A stretch of 64,000 bases of DNA from an uncultured Clostridia bacterium (GCA_904420015.1 CAJFTS010000012.1:30318-94317), one strand, 5' to 3'; positions 9,370 to 18,762 are shown, counted from the first letter of the stretch. Made by a program: numbers and translations. Notes: generated by a model not told the origin, from the letters alone.

Positions 9370-9389
9370 GAAAAGGATGTGAAGGGCGG

Positions 9390-9980
9390 ATGATCGAAAG
9401 CTTTGAGGAGCTCGAGCGCCAATGTAAGGAATGCACCCGCTGCCCGCTGGCGGCGACCCGCACCAACGTGGTGTTCGGGGTGGGCAGCCGGGAGGCGGAG
9501 GTGCTGTTTGTGGGCGAAGGCCCGGGCAAGAATGAAGATGAGCAGGGGGAGCCCTTTGTAGGAAGGGCCGGCCAGCTTTTGGATAAATTTCTGGCGGCAG
9601 TGGGCTTGTCTAGGGAGAGCGTCTACATCGCCAATATCGTCAAATGCCGCCCGCCGGAAAACCGGGATCCGAAGCCGGAGGAGCAGGAGCAGTGCATCGG
9701 CTGGCTGCGCAATCAATTTTACCTGATGAAGCCGAAGATTGTGGTCTGCTTAGGGCGCATTGCGGCTTTGAAAATGATTAGCCCCAATTTTAAGGTGACC
9801 AAGGAACACGGCCTTTTCTTTGAAAAGCAGGGGACCCTTTTTATGGGGACCTTCCATCCCGCCGCGCTGCTGCGGTATCCTTCCAATAAGCCCCAGGCTT
9901 TTGAGGATTTTGTAAAGCTGCGGGATAAAATTCGGGAAACTTGTACCCATACCCCGATTGAAGAGATCACGCCGGAATAA
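9390..9980 (+). CDS. Uracil-DNA glycosylase, family 4 (iron-sulfur type)
   Basis: 196-residue base-excision repair enzyme that removes uracil from DNA. Seen: the family 4 motif GEGPGKNEDEQGEPFVGRAGQLL, four cysteines suited to a [4Fe-4S] cluster (C15 and C18 in CTRC, C86 in KCRPPE, C102 in EQCIGW, with family-like spacing) and the C-terminal HPAALLR motif. Length matches family 4. It starts 20 bases after the araC-family gene, possibly co-transcribed, and is followed by a GC-rich hairpin. Confidence 0.95.
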   Translation: MIESFEELERQCKECTRCPLAATRTNVVFGVGSREAEVLFVGEGPGKNEDEQGEPFVGRAGQLLDKFLAAVGLSRESVYIANIVKCRPPENRDPKPEEQEQCIGWLRNQFYLMKPKIVVCLGRIAALKMISPNFKVTKEHGLFFEKQGTLFMGTFHPAALLRYPSNKPQAFEDFVKLRDKIRETCTHTPIEEITPE

Positions 9981-9983
9981 AGG

Positions 9984-10012
9984 CGGCCGGGAAAGCTTTC
10001 CGGCCGGTTTCG
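9984..10012 (+). terminator. Hairpin after the uracil-DNA glycosylase gene
   Basis: Near-perfect inverted repeat CGGCCGGGAAAG / CTTTCCGGCCG with only a short GTTTC tail. Probably a weak terminator. Confidence 0.5.
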
Positions 10013-10090
10013 AGCAACTGCGACCAATGGAATGGGAAAACTATGGTATGGTATCGTTACCAGAAATATTAGTTTAAGGATGTGACGGGT

Positions 10091-11803
10091 ATGAAGGAAA
10101 TGGAGCTTTACGAGCTGTGGAAGAAAAAGGCGGTGGGCGACCCCGATCTGGTCGAGGAGCTTAACCGCATTGCCGGGGACGAGGTGGCCGTCAAGGACCG
10201 CTTCTACGACGAGCTGCAGTTCGGCACCGCCGGGCTGCGGGGGGTAATCGGTGCCGGCACCATCCGCATGAACATCTACACCGTGCGCCGGGCCACCCAG
10301 GGCTACGCCGACTATCTGCTGGAGACCTTTGACCGCCCCTCGGTTGCCATCGCGTTTGACAGCCGCATCAAGTCGGATCTCTTTGCTAAGGAGACGGCCT
10401 GCGTTTTTGCCGCCAACGGCATCCCGGTACATATTTTTAAGGAGCTGCAGCCGACGCCGGTGCTCTCCTTTGCCATCCGGTATCTCAAAGCGCAGGGGGG
10501 CGTGGTGGTTACCGCCAGCCACAATCCTTCCAAGTATAACGGCTATAAGGCCTACGGGGCGGACGGCTGTCAGATGACCGAGGAAGCGGCGGGCGCCGTT
10601 ATGCGCAAGATGCAGGCGGTGGATGTGTTCGACGGGGCGAAAACCATGGACTTTGACGAAGGGGTGCGCACGGGGAAAATCTCCATCATTGGAGAGGACC
10701 TGCTCAATGCCTATCTCGATGCGGTGGCGGCGAAGGCCATTCATCCCGGCATCGGCAAGGAGGCTGGCCTGAAGGTGGTATACACCCCCTTAAACGGCGC
10801 CGGAAACGTGCCGGTGCGCAAGATCCTCGCAAGGGAAGGGTTCGAGCAGGTGCATGTGGTGCCCGAGCAGGAAATGCCCGACGGCAATTTCCCCACGGCC
10901 CCCTTCCCCAACCCGGAGATCCGCCAGGCCTTCGAATGCGCGCTGAAGCTGGCCGAACAGGTGGGGCCGGATATCCTTCTGGCCACCGACCCGGACAGCG
11001 ACCGGGTGGGGATCGCCGTGCGTCAGGATGGGGAATATGTCCTCATGTCCGGCAATGAGGTGGGGGCGATGCTCCTTAATTACATCTGCTCCCAACGGCT
11101 GGCCGCCGGCACCATGCCCAAGGACCCGGTAGCGGTCACCACCATCGTTTCCACCCGGATGACCGCGGCCATTGCGGAGAAATACGGCGTGCAGCTTATC
11201 GACGTGCTCACCGGCTTTAAGTATATCGGGGAGCAGATCGGCCTTCTGGAAAAGAAGGGTGAGGACGACCGGTTCCTCTTCGGCTTTGAGGAAAGCTACG
11301 GATATCTGGCCGGCTCCTATGTGCGGGATAAGGACGCGGTTGTCGGCTCCATGCTGATCTGTGAAATGGCGGCCTTCTATAAGAAGCAGGGCAAGACGCT
11401 GTATGAGGTGATGCAGGGCCTGTATGAGGAATTCGGCTATTACAAGAACGCGGTGGATTCCATCGTCCGGGAGGGCGCGGCCGGTATGGCCGAGCTGCAG
11501 GGGATAATGGAAAAGCTGCGTGAGAATCCGCCCGCTCAGATCGCCGCACGCAAGGTGACGGGCATTGCCGATTACGCCCGTTCTACCGATGCCGACCTGG
11601 TTCGCGGTACCGAGAGCGTCATCCATCTGCCCAAGTCCAATGTTTTGTGCTACCGCCTGGAGGGCGGCGCGCAGGTGATCGTTCGTCCTTCCGGGACCGA
11701 GCCGAAGGTAAAGATCTATTATACGGCTAAGGCTCCCACCAGCGAAGAGGCGGATGGGATCACCGAGCAGCTCAAAGCCTCGATGGCGCAGCTGCTCAGC
11801 TGA
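10091..11803 (+). CDS. pgcA: Phospho-sugar mutase (phosphoglucomutase/phosphomannomutase)
   Basis: About 570-residue alpha-D-phosphohexomutase that interconverts hexose 6- and 1-phosphates and feeds nucleotide-sugar synthesis. Seen: the active-site phosphoserine motif TASHNPSKYNGYK near residue 143, the metal-binding DPDSDR loop near residue 300, the sugar-binding GFEESYG motif and the C-terminal phosphate-binding RPSGTEPK. Length matches Bacillus PgcA. The ATG at 10091 is preferred because AAGGA lies about 10 bases upstream; a GTG at 10082 would sit almost on that site. An efficient terminator follows. Confidence 0.93.
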   Translation: MKEMELYELWKKKAVGDPDLVEELNRIAGDEVAVKDRFYDELQFGTAGLRGVIGAGTIRMNIYTVRRATQGYADYLLETFDRPSVAIAFDSRIKSDLFAKETACVFAANGIPVHIFKELQPTPVLSFAIRYLKAQGGVVVTASHNPSKYNGYKAYGADGCQMTEEAAGAVMRKMQAVDVFDGAKTMDFDEGVRTGKISIIGEDLLNAYLDAVAAKAIHPGIGKEAGLKVVYTPLNGAGNVPVRKILAREGFEQVHVVPEQEMPDGNFPTAPFPNPEIRQAFECALKLAEQVGPDILLATDPDSDRVGIAVRQDGEYVLMSGNEVGAMLLNYICSQRLAAGTMPKDPVAVTTIVSTRMTAAIAEKYGVQLIDVLTGFKYIGEQIGLLEKKGEDDRFLFGFEESYGYLAGSYVRDKDAVVGSMLICEMAAFYKKQGKTLYEVMQGLYEEFGYYKNAVDSIVREGAAGMAELQGIMEKLRENPPAQIAARKVTGIADYARSTDADLVRGTESVIHLPKSNVLCYRLEGGAQVIVRPSGTEPKVKIYYTAKAPTSEEADGITEQLKASMAQLLS

Positions 11804-11818
11804 TTGTTTTACCCAGCG

Positions 11819-11862
11819 AAAGGCCCGGCGGTATTTTATGGCCGACGGGCCTTTTTATTTTT
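11819..11862 (+). terminator. Intrinsic terminator of pgcA
   Basis: Stem AAAGGCCCG / CGGGCCTTT (11819-11827 with 11846-11854) followed by a tail of T-rich sequence to about 11862. Confidence 0.85.
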
Positions 11863-12041
11863 CTTCTGCCCGGCGGGCGATAATACCCTTATAGGCGGAA
11901 TTTTGAGCGGATTTTCCCTTGAAAATAGCGGGGAAAAGAGGGGATATTTCGAATTTAGCAGCGGTTATATCAGCCCTTGCCGCCGCGGAAACCGGACCGG
12001 ATGGCCCACATAGATTTGTTTCAATTTGTTCATAGAAAAAT

Positions 12042-12070
12042 ACATTCCTCTCAGTGGAATGTGGTATAAT
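12042..12070 (+). promoter_or_regulatory. Extended -10 promoter overlapped by a dyad, upstream of the epimerase gene
   Basis: TATAAT at 12065-12070 preceded by TGG gives an extended -10. A perfect 7-bp dyad ACATTCC / GGAATGT (12042-12048, 12056-12062) occupies the space where the -35/-10 spacer lies, as expected for an operator. The remaining 11863-12188 stretch carries no credible gene; a stem-rich leader is present at about 12118-12167. Confidence 0.5.
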
Positions 12071-12188
12071 AAAGTTGAAATATTTTACAGTTTATCCCTA
12101 TGGGAAAAGGTCTGGCTGCACCGTGCCGGTCTGCCGCAAAGGAAGCGACGGCGGAAAAGACACGGGCGGGCGAAAGGAGTCGGCAGGT

Positions 12189-13217
12189 ATGAAAACGCTT
12201 TATTTGGTAACCGGTGCAAAGGGCCACCTGGGGAATACCATCGTCCGAAAGCTGAAAAGCCAAGGCAAGTGGGTGCGGGGCCTTGCCCTGGCGGGAGATT
12301 CGTCCAAGGCCCTTCAGCAGCTGGATGTGGAGGTGTTTGAAGGGGACATCCGCGACCCGAAGTCCATCGAGCCCGCCTTTCAAACCAAGGAGCCGTGCGA
12401 ACGAATTGTCATCCACACCGCCGGCATCGTATCCATTGCATCCAAATTTCAGCAAAAGGTCTACGACGTCAATGTGACCGGTACCGCCAACATCATTGCC
12501 CTATGCCGCAAATACCAGGTCAAGCGGCTGGTGTATACCAGCTCCGTTCACGCCATTCCCGCGCCAAAGGGAGCTGAGATTCGGGAGGTTTCCCACTTTG
12601 ACCCGGAGCAGGTGGAGGGCCTTTATGCCAAGACGAAGGCCCAGGCGGCTCAGCTGGTGCTGGATGCGGCAAAGACGGGGCTGGATGCGGTTGTGGTGCA
12701 TCCGTCCGGGATCATCGGGCCCTATGACTTCGGCCACGGCCATCTGACCCAGCTGATTATGGATTATCTCGATCATCGGCTGGTGGCCTGTGTCAACGGC
12801 GGCTATGACTTTGTGGATGTGCGGGATGTGGCGGATGGAATCCTATCGGCCGCCCAGCGGGGAACAGCCGGGGCTTGCTACATTCTTTCCGGCCATTTTT
12901 GTTCCATTCCCGCACTGCTTAAAACCCTTAGTAAGCTTAGCGGCCGCAAGCCGGTCAAGACGGTCCTTCCCACCTGGCTGGCAAAGGCCACCGCACCGCT
13001 GGCGGAATGGTATTATAAGCTGCGCCGCCAGCCGCCGCTTTATACCAAGTATTCGCTGTTCACCCTTGACAGTAATGCGAATTTCTCCAACCAGAAGGCA
13101 AGAAGGGAACTGGGCTATCAGCCCCGTCCCTTGACGCAGACGCTTGCAGACACGGTAAAGTGGCTTGAAGAGCATCAGCGGGTCAAGCCGCATGTGGCGC
13201 AGAAAAACGGAATATAA
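12189..13217 (+). CDS. NAD-dependent epimerase/dehydratase family protein
   Basis: 342-residue extended short-chain dehydrogenase. Seen: the N-terminal Rossmann motif TGAKGHLG and the catalytic YxxxK as YAKTK at about residue 149, preceded by a TSSVHA segment with the catalytic-type Ser. These signs fit an NAD(P)-dependent sugar-nucleotide or steroid-dehydrogenase-like reductase; the substrate cannot be told. The ATG at 12189 is chosen for its AAAGGAG ribosome site 9 bases upstream. Transcribed from its own promoter and ended by a fully palindromic terminator shared with the opposite strand. Confidence 0.88.
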   Translation: MKTLYLVTGAKGHLGNTIVRKLKSQGKWVRGLALAGDSSKALQQLDVEVFEGDIRDPKSIEPAFQTKEPCERIVIHTAGIVSIASKFQQKVYDVNVTGTANIIALCRKYQVKRLVYTSSVHAIPAPKGAEIREVSHFDPEQVEGLYAKTKAQAAQLVLDAAKTGLDAVVVHPSGIIGPYDFGHGHLTQLIMDYLDHRLVACVNGGYDFVDVRDVADGILSAAQRGTAGACYILSGHFCSIPALLKTLSKLSGRKPVKTVLPTWLAKATAPLAEWYYKLRRQPPLYTKYSLFTLDSNANFSNQKARRELGYQPRPLTQTLADTVKWLEEHQRVKPHVAQKNGI

Positions 13218-13252
13218 AGGAAAGCCGCCCATATGGGCGGCTTTCCTTTTCG
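13216..13252 (+). terminator. Perfectly palindromic bidirectional terminator
   Basis: A 34-base perfect palindrome (13216-13249) with A-rich and T-rich flanks, beginning within the epimerase stop codon. It can act in both directions. Confidence 0.85.
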
Positions 13253-13303
13253 AAATCAGCCTTTTTGACCGGTATGCGTTCCAACAACCGGTATTCATTG
13301 GGG

Positions 13304-13341
13304 CAAAAAGGATGCGCCCCGCCGAAAAGGGGGCGCATCTG
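13304..13341 (-). terminator. Terminator of the capD-like gene
   Basis: Stem GATGCGCCCC / GGGGCGCATC (13311-13320 with 13330-13339). On the minus strand it is followed by CTTTTT. Confidence 0.85.
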
Positions 13342-13350
13342 CCGTGCTTT

Positions 13351-15270
13351 TTATACGGAGGCGGTTTCCAATACCGCTTCCTCCATCTTTTTTGCAGAAA
13401 CATCAAAATCCTGCATGGGAGTTTTCCGAATCGGGACAATCCGCTGCAGGGCATAGGACGCCGCCTTGGGATCCTGTTGGATTTCCGCCGACAGGGTTTC
13501 CAGTTTTTCCATCAGGTTCGCCCCTTCGCCGGGCAAAGGACGGGTAATCATAATCCGGTTGTGGGCCGTGGTAATCAGCCGATCCCGTTCATCGTCCAAA
13601 ATCAGCTCCTCATAAAGCTTTTCGCCCGGACGCAGGCCCACGTACTTTACCATAATGTCGATATCCGGTTTATAGCCCATCAGACGAATCATATTTCGGG
13701 CCAGATCATCGATCTTGACCGGCTTGCCCATATCCAGCACATAGATGGCGCCGCTTTCCGCCATGCCGCCGGCTTGCAGCACCAGCTGGGCCGCTTCCGG
13801 AATGGTCATAAAGTACCGGGTGATGTCCGGATGGGTGACACAGACCGGGCCGCCCGATTCAATCTGCTTCTTAAACAGGGGTACCACGCTGCCGTTGGAA
13901 CCGAGCACATTGCCGAAGCGCACCGCCATAAACCGGGTTTTGCTGACGGTCGCCATATGCCGGATGATGATCTCCGTCACCCGCTTGGTGGCGCCCATGA
14001 TATTGGTGGGATTGACGGCCTTGTCGGTAGACAGGAGGACGAACCGCTTCACCCCGTACTGGTCGGCGCACTGGGCTACATTCAGGGTACCGAACACGTT
14101 GTTCTTAATGGCCTCGGCAGGGCTGTCCTCCATCAAGGGGACATGCTTATGGGCCGCCGCATGAAAAACGATGCTGGGATGGTACTCTCTAAAGACTTCC
14201 TCCAGCCGCTCCTTATCCCGCACCGAACCGATCAGGATCAGGCTTTTGAGCGCGCTGCCGTACCGGTCCTTGAGCTCGTTTTGCAGCTCGTAGGCGTTGT
14301 TTTCGTATATGTCGAAGATAATCAGCAGTTTCGGGGAGAACCGGGCAATCTGCCGGCAAAGCTCCGAACCGATGGAGCCGCCACCGCCGGTGACCAGCAC
14401 CACATTGTCTTTGAGGTATTCGCTGATGCTCTGCATGTCCAGCTTGACCTCGTCGCGCAGCAGCAGGTCGGAGATGTTCAGCTCCCGCACCTCGCCGATG
14501 GGCCGGGTCCCGTCCTGGATTTCGCTCAAAGGCGGGACCATCTTGATTTTGCATTTGGTTTTGGTACAATTGCTCACAATCCGCTCATATTGATCGGAGG
14601 TGGCGGATGGGATGGCGATATAGATATCGTCGATGGAGAATTGCTCGGCCAGCTCCTGGATACGGTCCACGCCGTAGAGGACCGATACGCCGCGGATTTG
14701 GGTATGATGCTTTTTGATGTCGTCATCCACCACGATGACCGGCGTACCCCGTTTGGGCCCTTCATTGAGCAGGTCATGCACCAAAGCGGAGCCGGCGTTT
14801 CCGCCGCCTACCACCATAATCCGGCGGTAGACCTTATCCTCCACTGCCGCGATGGAGGTCTGTACATGGATGTAGCGGTTGATAAAGCGGGAAAACAGAA
14901 GAAAGCAAATCGACACGATGGCGCCCATTACATATACCGACAAAGGCAGAAGCAGGTTAAAAATCAACCCGTAGAGGAAATAGAAAACCATCGCCGTGAT
15001 ACAACCCATAGCGACCCGCCCGATATCCAAAGACGACGCATAGAGCCACAGAACGTGGTAAACCCGGTAGGCGCAGAGACTGAGCACGGTAAAGATAGAC
15101 AGAGCCCAGAAGCTTTTAAAATAGTCGGTCAGGAGAGCGGGCGTCAGATCAAAATCATGAAGCAGCAGGTAGGAAAAAACCACTGCGACATTGACCATAA
15201 TCACATCCAGCAGGGCCAAGCCGATTTTAGGAAGCAGAACAGGGAAGAAAAGCTTTTTTTTCTTTGTCAT
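13351..15270 (-). CDS. Membrane-bound nucleoside-diphosphate-sugar epimerase/dehydratase (CapD/PglF-like)
   Basis: 639-residue polysaccharide-biosynthesis protein. The first ~130 residues form about four transmembrane helices. A CoA-binding-like domain (GGGNAGSALVHDLL) follows, then a C-terminal SDR domain with TGGGGSIGSELCRQI, the LLSTDKAVNPTNIMGATKR active-site block and the GLRPGEKLYEEL ending typical of UDP-GlcNAc 4,6-dehydratases such as CapD, PglF and FlaA1. It likely makes a UDP-4-keto-6-deoxy-hexose for a surface glycan. The ATG at 15270 is preferred: the promoter at 15316-15344 would start transcription at about 15309, leaving the upstream ATG (15312) untranscribed or leaderless. Confidence 0.93.
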   Translation of the reverse strand: MTKKKKLFFPVLLPKIGLALLDVIMVNVAVVFSYLLLHDFDLTPALLTDYFKSFWALSIFTVLSLCAYRVYHVLWLYASSLDIGRVAMGCITAMVFYFLYGLIFNLLLPLSVYVMGAIVSICFLLFSRFINRYIHVQTSIAAVEDKVYRRIMVVGGGNAGSALVHDLLNEGPKRGTPVIVVDDDIKKHHTQIRGVSVLYGVDRIQELAEQFSIDDIYIAIPSATSDQYERIVSNCTKTKCKIKMVPPLSEIQDGTRPIGEVRELNISDLLLRDEVKLDMQSISEYLKDNVVLVTGGGGSIGSELCRQIARFSPKLLIIFDIYENNAYELQNELKDRYGSALKSLILIGSVRDKERLEEVFREYHPSIVFHAAAHKHVPLMEDSPAEAIKNNVFGTLNVAQCADQYGVKRFVLLSTDKAVNPTNIMGATKRVTEIIIRHMATVSKTRFMAVRFGNVLGSNGSVVPLFKKQIESGGPVCVTHPDITRYFMTIPEAAQLVLQAGGMAESGAIYVLDMGKPVKIDDLARNMIRLMGYKPDIDIMVKYVGLRPGEKLYEELILDDERDRLITTAHNRIMITRPLPGEGANLMEKLETLSAEIQQDPKAASYALQRIVPIRKTPMQDFDVSAKKMEEAVLETASV

Positions 15271-15315
15271 ATGGATACATCCGCCTTTTTGACAACTGTC
15301 GATATTCTTCATTCT

Positions 15316-15344
15316 ATTCTAACTTTTTTAAATCTGCTTGTCAA
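15316..15344 (-). promoter_or_regulatory. Sigma-A promoter of the capD-like gene
   Basis: On the minus strand TTGACA (15339-15344), a 17-base spacer and TAGAAT (15316-15321). The predicted start site is near 15309. Confidence 0.75.
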
Positions 15345-15406
15345 CGCGGACGATGAAACTTATGAAGAAAAGGGGGAATTCGAGTGCCTTCTTTCCTTAT
15401 AAAAAG

Positions 15407-16744
15407 TTACATTTTCCTTGACCGGTTGATCCGCTTGTTTTTGCGGCGCTTTTGATTGAGGATAACGGCGATGACCGCATAGGCCAAAATCAGCGCCACC
15501 ACCGCGATGACGGCCACCTTGAACCAGGTGGAGGATAATATTTCATTGATTTTTTCCATATAAAATTCGAATTCACTTCGGTTGACCGATTCTCCCGCCA
15601 CCAGGTCGATGGTGCCCAGCTCCTCGCCTGCCAGCATCAGCTTGGCGGTACCCAGCTTGTCCCCCTTCTTGATGGGGGCGTCCACCGTATCCGGCAGATC
15701 GGGGACCAGCAGAATGCTGGATTTTTCAATGTTTTTGGGAACCAGCGCCGAGAAATCCTCGCCCGGATAGGCAAGAACGCTGTCCTTCTCATCGCCTAAG
15801 TGGACGTTGACTTCCCCGCTGGGTTCCTGCTGATCCACCAGGGATTTTACCTGGAAATTGGGCAGAGCCCATTCATAGAGATTGATGGCGTCCATAAAAT
15901 TGTACATGTCGGAGATGGGCTCCCCGTTTTCATCCTCCGACGGTGCGCCCAGGGTGATGAGCAGGTAGGTATACCCGTCCTGAGAGGCGGTGGAGATTAG
16001 GTTCCGGCCCGCCTCGGGGGTGTAGCCGGTCTTGATACCCTTGGCAAGGCTGTAGTAATACTTCCCGCCGGTGGCCTGGTCCATCAGCAAATTGGTGGTC
16101 ACCAGGGTGCGTTCCTCGTTCATGTTGGTCGCCGGCATCCGGTACCGGGCGGTGGAACAGATTTCCATAAAGACCGGCAGCTGCATGGCGTTTTGCACGA
16201 TTTTATACAGGTCCCGGGCGGTGGTGTACTGTTCTTCCTCGTGAAGCCCATGAGGATTGACGAAATGGGTATTTTCACAGCCGAGCTCCTTGACCCGTTC
16301 GTTCATCATATCCACAAAATTGCTCACGCTGCCGCCCACCGCGTCGGCCACCACGTTGGAGCCCTCGCAGGCCGATTTGACCATGACCGCGTACAAAAGC
16401 TGGCGCATGGTCAGCACCTCGCCGTCCTTGAGCCCGGCGTTGGAATAGCCCCAGCCCAGGTCGTCAAACAAAGCCCCGTCCACGGTAACCTGCTCGTCGA
16501 GCCGGTCCCCCCATTCCTCCAGGGCGATCATGGTGGTGACTATCTTGGTCAGGGAGGCCGGGTACATCCTTTTGTCCGCGTTTTTCTCATATATGATCTC
16601 ACCCGTCTCCACGTTGACCATCAGCACCGCCTCCGAACGTACCGGGACGCTGTCCGGCGGCGTGTAGGAGGCCGATGCGGAAAACGGCATGAGCAGCAAT
16701 GCGATCGTCAATAAGGCAGACAGGAAAATTGCCTTTTTGTTCAT
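15407..16744 (-). CDS. D-alanyl-D-alanine carboxypeptidase (DacF/PBP5 type) with C-terminal anchor
   Basis: 445-residue penicillin-binding protein that trims the terminal D-Ala of peptidoglycan stem peptides outside the membrane. Seen: an N-terminal signal peptide ending in an SASA-type site, the SxxK motif as SLTK near residue 63, the KTG motif in GIKTGYTPEAG, a C-terminal PBP5-type beta domain, and a transmembrane helix with a highly basic tail. The usual SxN motif (SGN/SAN) reads SAC, although an Asn follows three residues later (EGSN). The ATG at 16744 has GGAGGG 8 bases upstream; the ATG at 16750 is too close to it. Confidence 0.93.
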   Translation of the reverse strand: MNKKAIFLSALLTIALLLMPFSASASYTPPDSVPVRSEAVLMVNVETGEIIYEKNADKRMYPASLTKIVTTMIALEEWGDRLDEQVTVDGALFDDLGWGYSNAGLKDGEVLTMRQLLYAVMVKSACEGSNVVADAVGGSVSNFVDMMNERVKELGCENTHFVNPHGLHEEEQYTTARDLYKIVQNAMQLPVFMEICSTARYRMPATNMNEERTLVTTNLLMDQATGGKYYYSLAKGIKTGYTPEAGRNLISTASQDGYTYLLITLGAPSEDENGEPISDMYNFMDAINLYEWALPNFQVKSLVDQQEPSGEVNVHLGDEKDSVLAYPGEDFSALVPKNIEKSSILLVPDLPDTVDAPIKKGDKLGTAKLMLAGEELGTIDLVAGESVNRSEFEFYMEKINEILSSTWFKVAVIAVVALILAYAVIAVILNQKRRKNKRINRSRKM

Positions 16745-16919
16745 GGACATTTCCCTCCAATGTGCTATACTATATATTCACGATGGAATTTTTTCTAGTA
16801 TATCAGGATTTGCGTGAAAAGAAAAGGCATTTTTCTGCAGGGAAAGGTGTCTTTCCAGCCGTTATAGAGCTATGGATCGGATTGGCGGCTATTTACCTTT
16901 TTCTGGAGGGATTTTTGGT

Positions 16920-17603
16920 TTGATTTATGTGACAGGCGACCTGCACGGGGAGCTGGCGCGGTTCTCCGAACGGCAGATGAAGGTGGTAAAAAAGCGCGAC
17001 ACCCTTTTGGTCTGCGGGGATTTCGGCTTTGTATGGGATGGGGGCAAGGAGGAGCAGAAAGCCCTCAAGACCTTAGGAAAGCTTCCCTTTACCATCGCCT
17101 TTGTAGACGGGGCGCATGAAAATTTTGAGCTGCTCGGCCGGCTGCCGGTAAGCGAGTGGTGCGGCGGGAAGGTCCGCCGTCTGCAGGAGAATACGGTGCA
17201 GCTGATGCGAGGCGAAATTTACGAAATCGAGGGGGAACGCATCTTCGCCTTCGGCGGCGGGGAGAGCCCGGACAAGGATATCCGCAAGGAGGACGGCCAT
17301 TGGTGGGCAAAGGAGCTCCCGTCCCCGGAGGAGATTGAGGAAGGACGGCGCAGCTTGGAGGCGTCCTTCCACCAGGTGGATTATATCATCACCCATGAGC
17401 CGTCCGCGGCGGTCAAGGGGATGCTCAACTTGGGGGAGGATTCCATCAATTCCCTAAATATTTTCTTTGACGAGGTGGCGAAAACCTGTCAGTATAAGCG
17501 TTGGTTTTTCGGCAGCTGCCATGTGGATAAGGTGATTTCGCCCAAACAGATTGCGGTGTTCGGGGATGTGCTTCCCTTGGACTTAAAGCGAAAGAAGCGG
17601 TGA
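16920..17603 (+). CDS. Metallophosphoesterase
   Basis: 227-residue calcineurin-like phosphoesterase. Seen in order: GDLHG, GDFGF, DGAHE (in place of GNHE) and late His motifs THEPS and GSCHVD, which together form the usual two-metal site. The substrate is unknown. A TTG start at 16920 is preferred: it gives MIYVTGDLHG and has a GGAGGG site 9 bases upstream. An ATG at 16872 in the same frame would add 16 mostly hydrophobic residues not expected in the family. It is followed after 7 bases by sbcD, so it is probably in the same operon. Confidence 0.88.
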   Translation: MIYVTGDLHGELARFSERQMKVVKKRDTLLVCGDFGFVWDGGKEEQKALKTLGKLPFTIAFVDGAHENFELLGRLPVSEWCGGKVRRLQENTVQLMRGEIYEIEGERIFAFGGGESPDKDIRKEDGHWWAKELPSPEEIEEGRRSLEASFHQVDYIITHEPSAAVKGMLNLGEDSINSLNIFFDEVAKTCQYKRWFFGSCHVDKVISPKQIAVFGDVLPLDLKRKKR

Positions 17604-17610
17604 GGCGGTT

Positions 17611-18762
17611 ATGAAGCTGCTGCATACGGCCGACTGGCACTTGGGCAAGGTGATTTTTTCCCGTTCCCTTTTGGAGGAGCAGGAGCATTTCCTTTTCCAT
17701 ACCTTCCTGCCGGCGGTGGACCGGGAGGATCCGGATCTGATTGTGCTGGCGGGGGACGTATTCGACCGGCCCATTGCGCCGGTGGAGGCGATCCGGCTGT
17801 TCGACGACCTGCTCTACGCTCTATGTGCCGAGAGGGGGCGGAAGGTTGCCGTCATTCCCGGCAACCATGACAGCGCCGACCGGCTGACGGTGGGCTCGGA
17901 AATCCTCAAAAGGCAGGGGCTTTACATCGCCTCCCGGCTCAAGGCGGAGCCGGAGGCGGTTCATTTTTCCGACGAGTTCGGGCCGGTGGAGCTTTGGATG
18001 CTGCCCTATTTTGATCCCGCCCAGGTGCGCGAGGTGTTTCAGGACGAGTCGGTACGGGGGTTCCAGGAGGCCTATGAGCGGGTGCTTGGAGCGGTGCGGC
18101 AACGGCAGACGAAGGGGGCCAGGCAGATCCTCATGGCCCACTGCTTTGTCACCGGCTCGAAAAAGAGCGAGTCGGAATCCCCGTTGTCCATCGGCGGCAG
18201 CGGGGAGATCGACGGCGCTCTCTTTGACGGGTTCGATTACGTGGCCTTGGGCCATCTGCACGGTCCTCAAAGGGCGGCGAAGAACGCACGGTATGCGGGC
18301 TCGCCGCTTAAATATTCCTTCGACGAGGCCAGGCAGAAGAAATCGCTGACGGTGGCGGAGCTTTCGGCGGATTCGGTGGAGGTGCGGCAGATCCCTGTCC
18401 TTCCCAGGCGGGATATGCGGGTGCTGGAAGGGACCCTGCACGAGCTTTTGCAGGCGGCAAAGACGGATGAGCACCGGGAGGATTTTCTCTACGCCAACCT
18501 TCTGGACGACGCGCCGGTGTTCGAGCCGATGGCCCGGCTGCGGGAAGGCTATCCCAATCTGCTGGGGCTTACCTGTGCCTGGCTGCAGGGCGGCCGGAGC
18601 CAGGCGCAGGGACGCGACGACCTGCGCAAGGGCCTGCGTGCCCAGAGGGTGGACGACCAGGCGGTTTTGGAGGCGTTTTTGCGGCAGATCTGCGACCGGG
18701 AGCCGGATGAGGACATCACCCGGCTCTTTTGCCGGCTTGCCGAGGAGGAGGAACGCTTATGA
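17611..18762 (+). CDS. sbcD: Exonuclease SbcCD subunit D
   Basis: 383-residue Mre11-type nuclease subunit that processes DNA ends and hairpins with SbcC. Seen: metal-site motifs ADWHLGK near residue 7, GDVFDRP, GNHDS and the later GHLHGPQ, then a C-terminal SbcC-interaction region. The family length is about 380-400, so it is complete. It overlaps sbcC by ATGA, which indicates translational coupling. Confidence 0.96.
   Translation: MKLLHTADWHLGKVIFSRSLLEEQEHFLFHTFLPAVDREDPDLIVLAGDVFDRPIAPVEAIRLFDDLLYALCAERGRKVAVIPGNHDSADRLTVGSEILKRQGLYIASRLKAEPEAVHFSDEFGPVELWMLPYFDPAQVREVFQDESVRGFQEAYERVLGAVRQRQTKGARQILMAHCFVTGSKKSESESPLSIGGSGEIDGALFDGFDYVALGHLHGPQRAAKNARYAGSPLKYSFDEARQKKSLTVAELSADSVEVRQIPVLPRRDMRVLEGTLHELLQAAKTDEHREDFLYANLLDDAPVFEPMARLREGYPNLLGLTCAWLQGGRSQAQGRDDLRKGLRAQRVDDQAVLEAFLRQICDREPDEDITRLFCRLAEEEERL

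Noticed and set aside
13165..15402. A 745-codon open frame on the plus strand opposite the capD-like gene
   Set aside because: His/Gln/Arg-rich translation without any domain; it is the mirror of codon-biased capD, which has clear SDR motifs, promoter and terminator.
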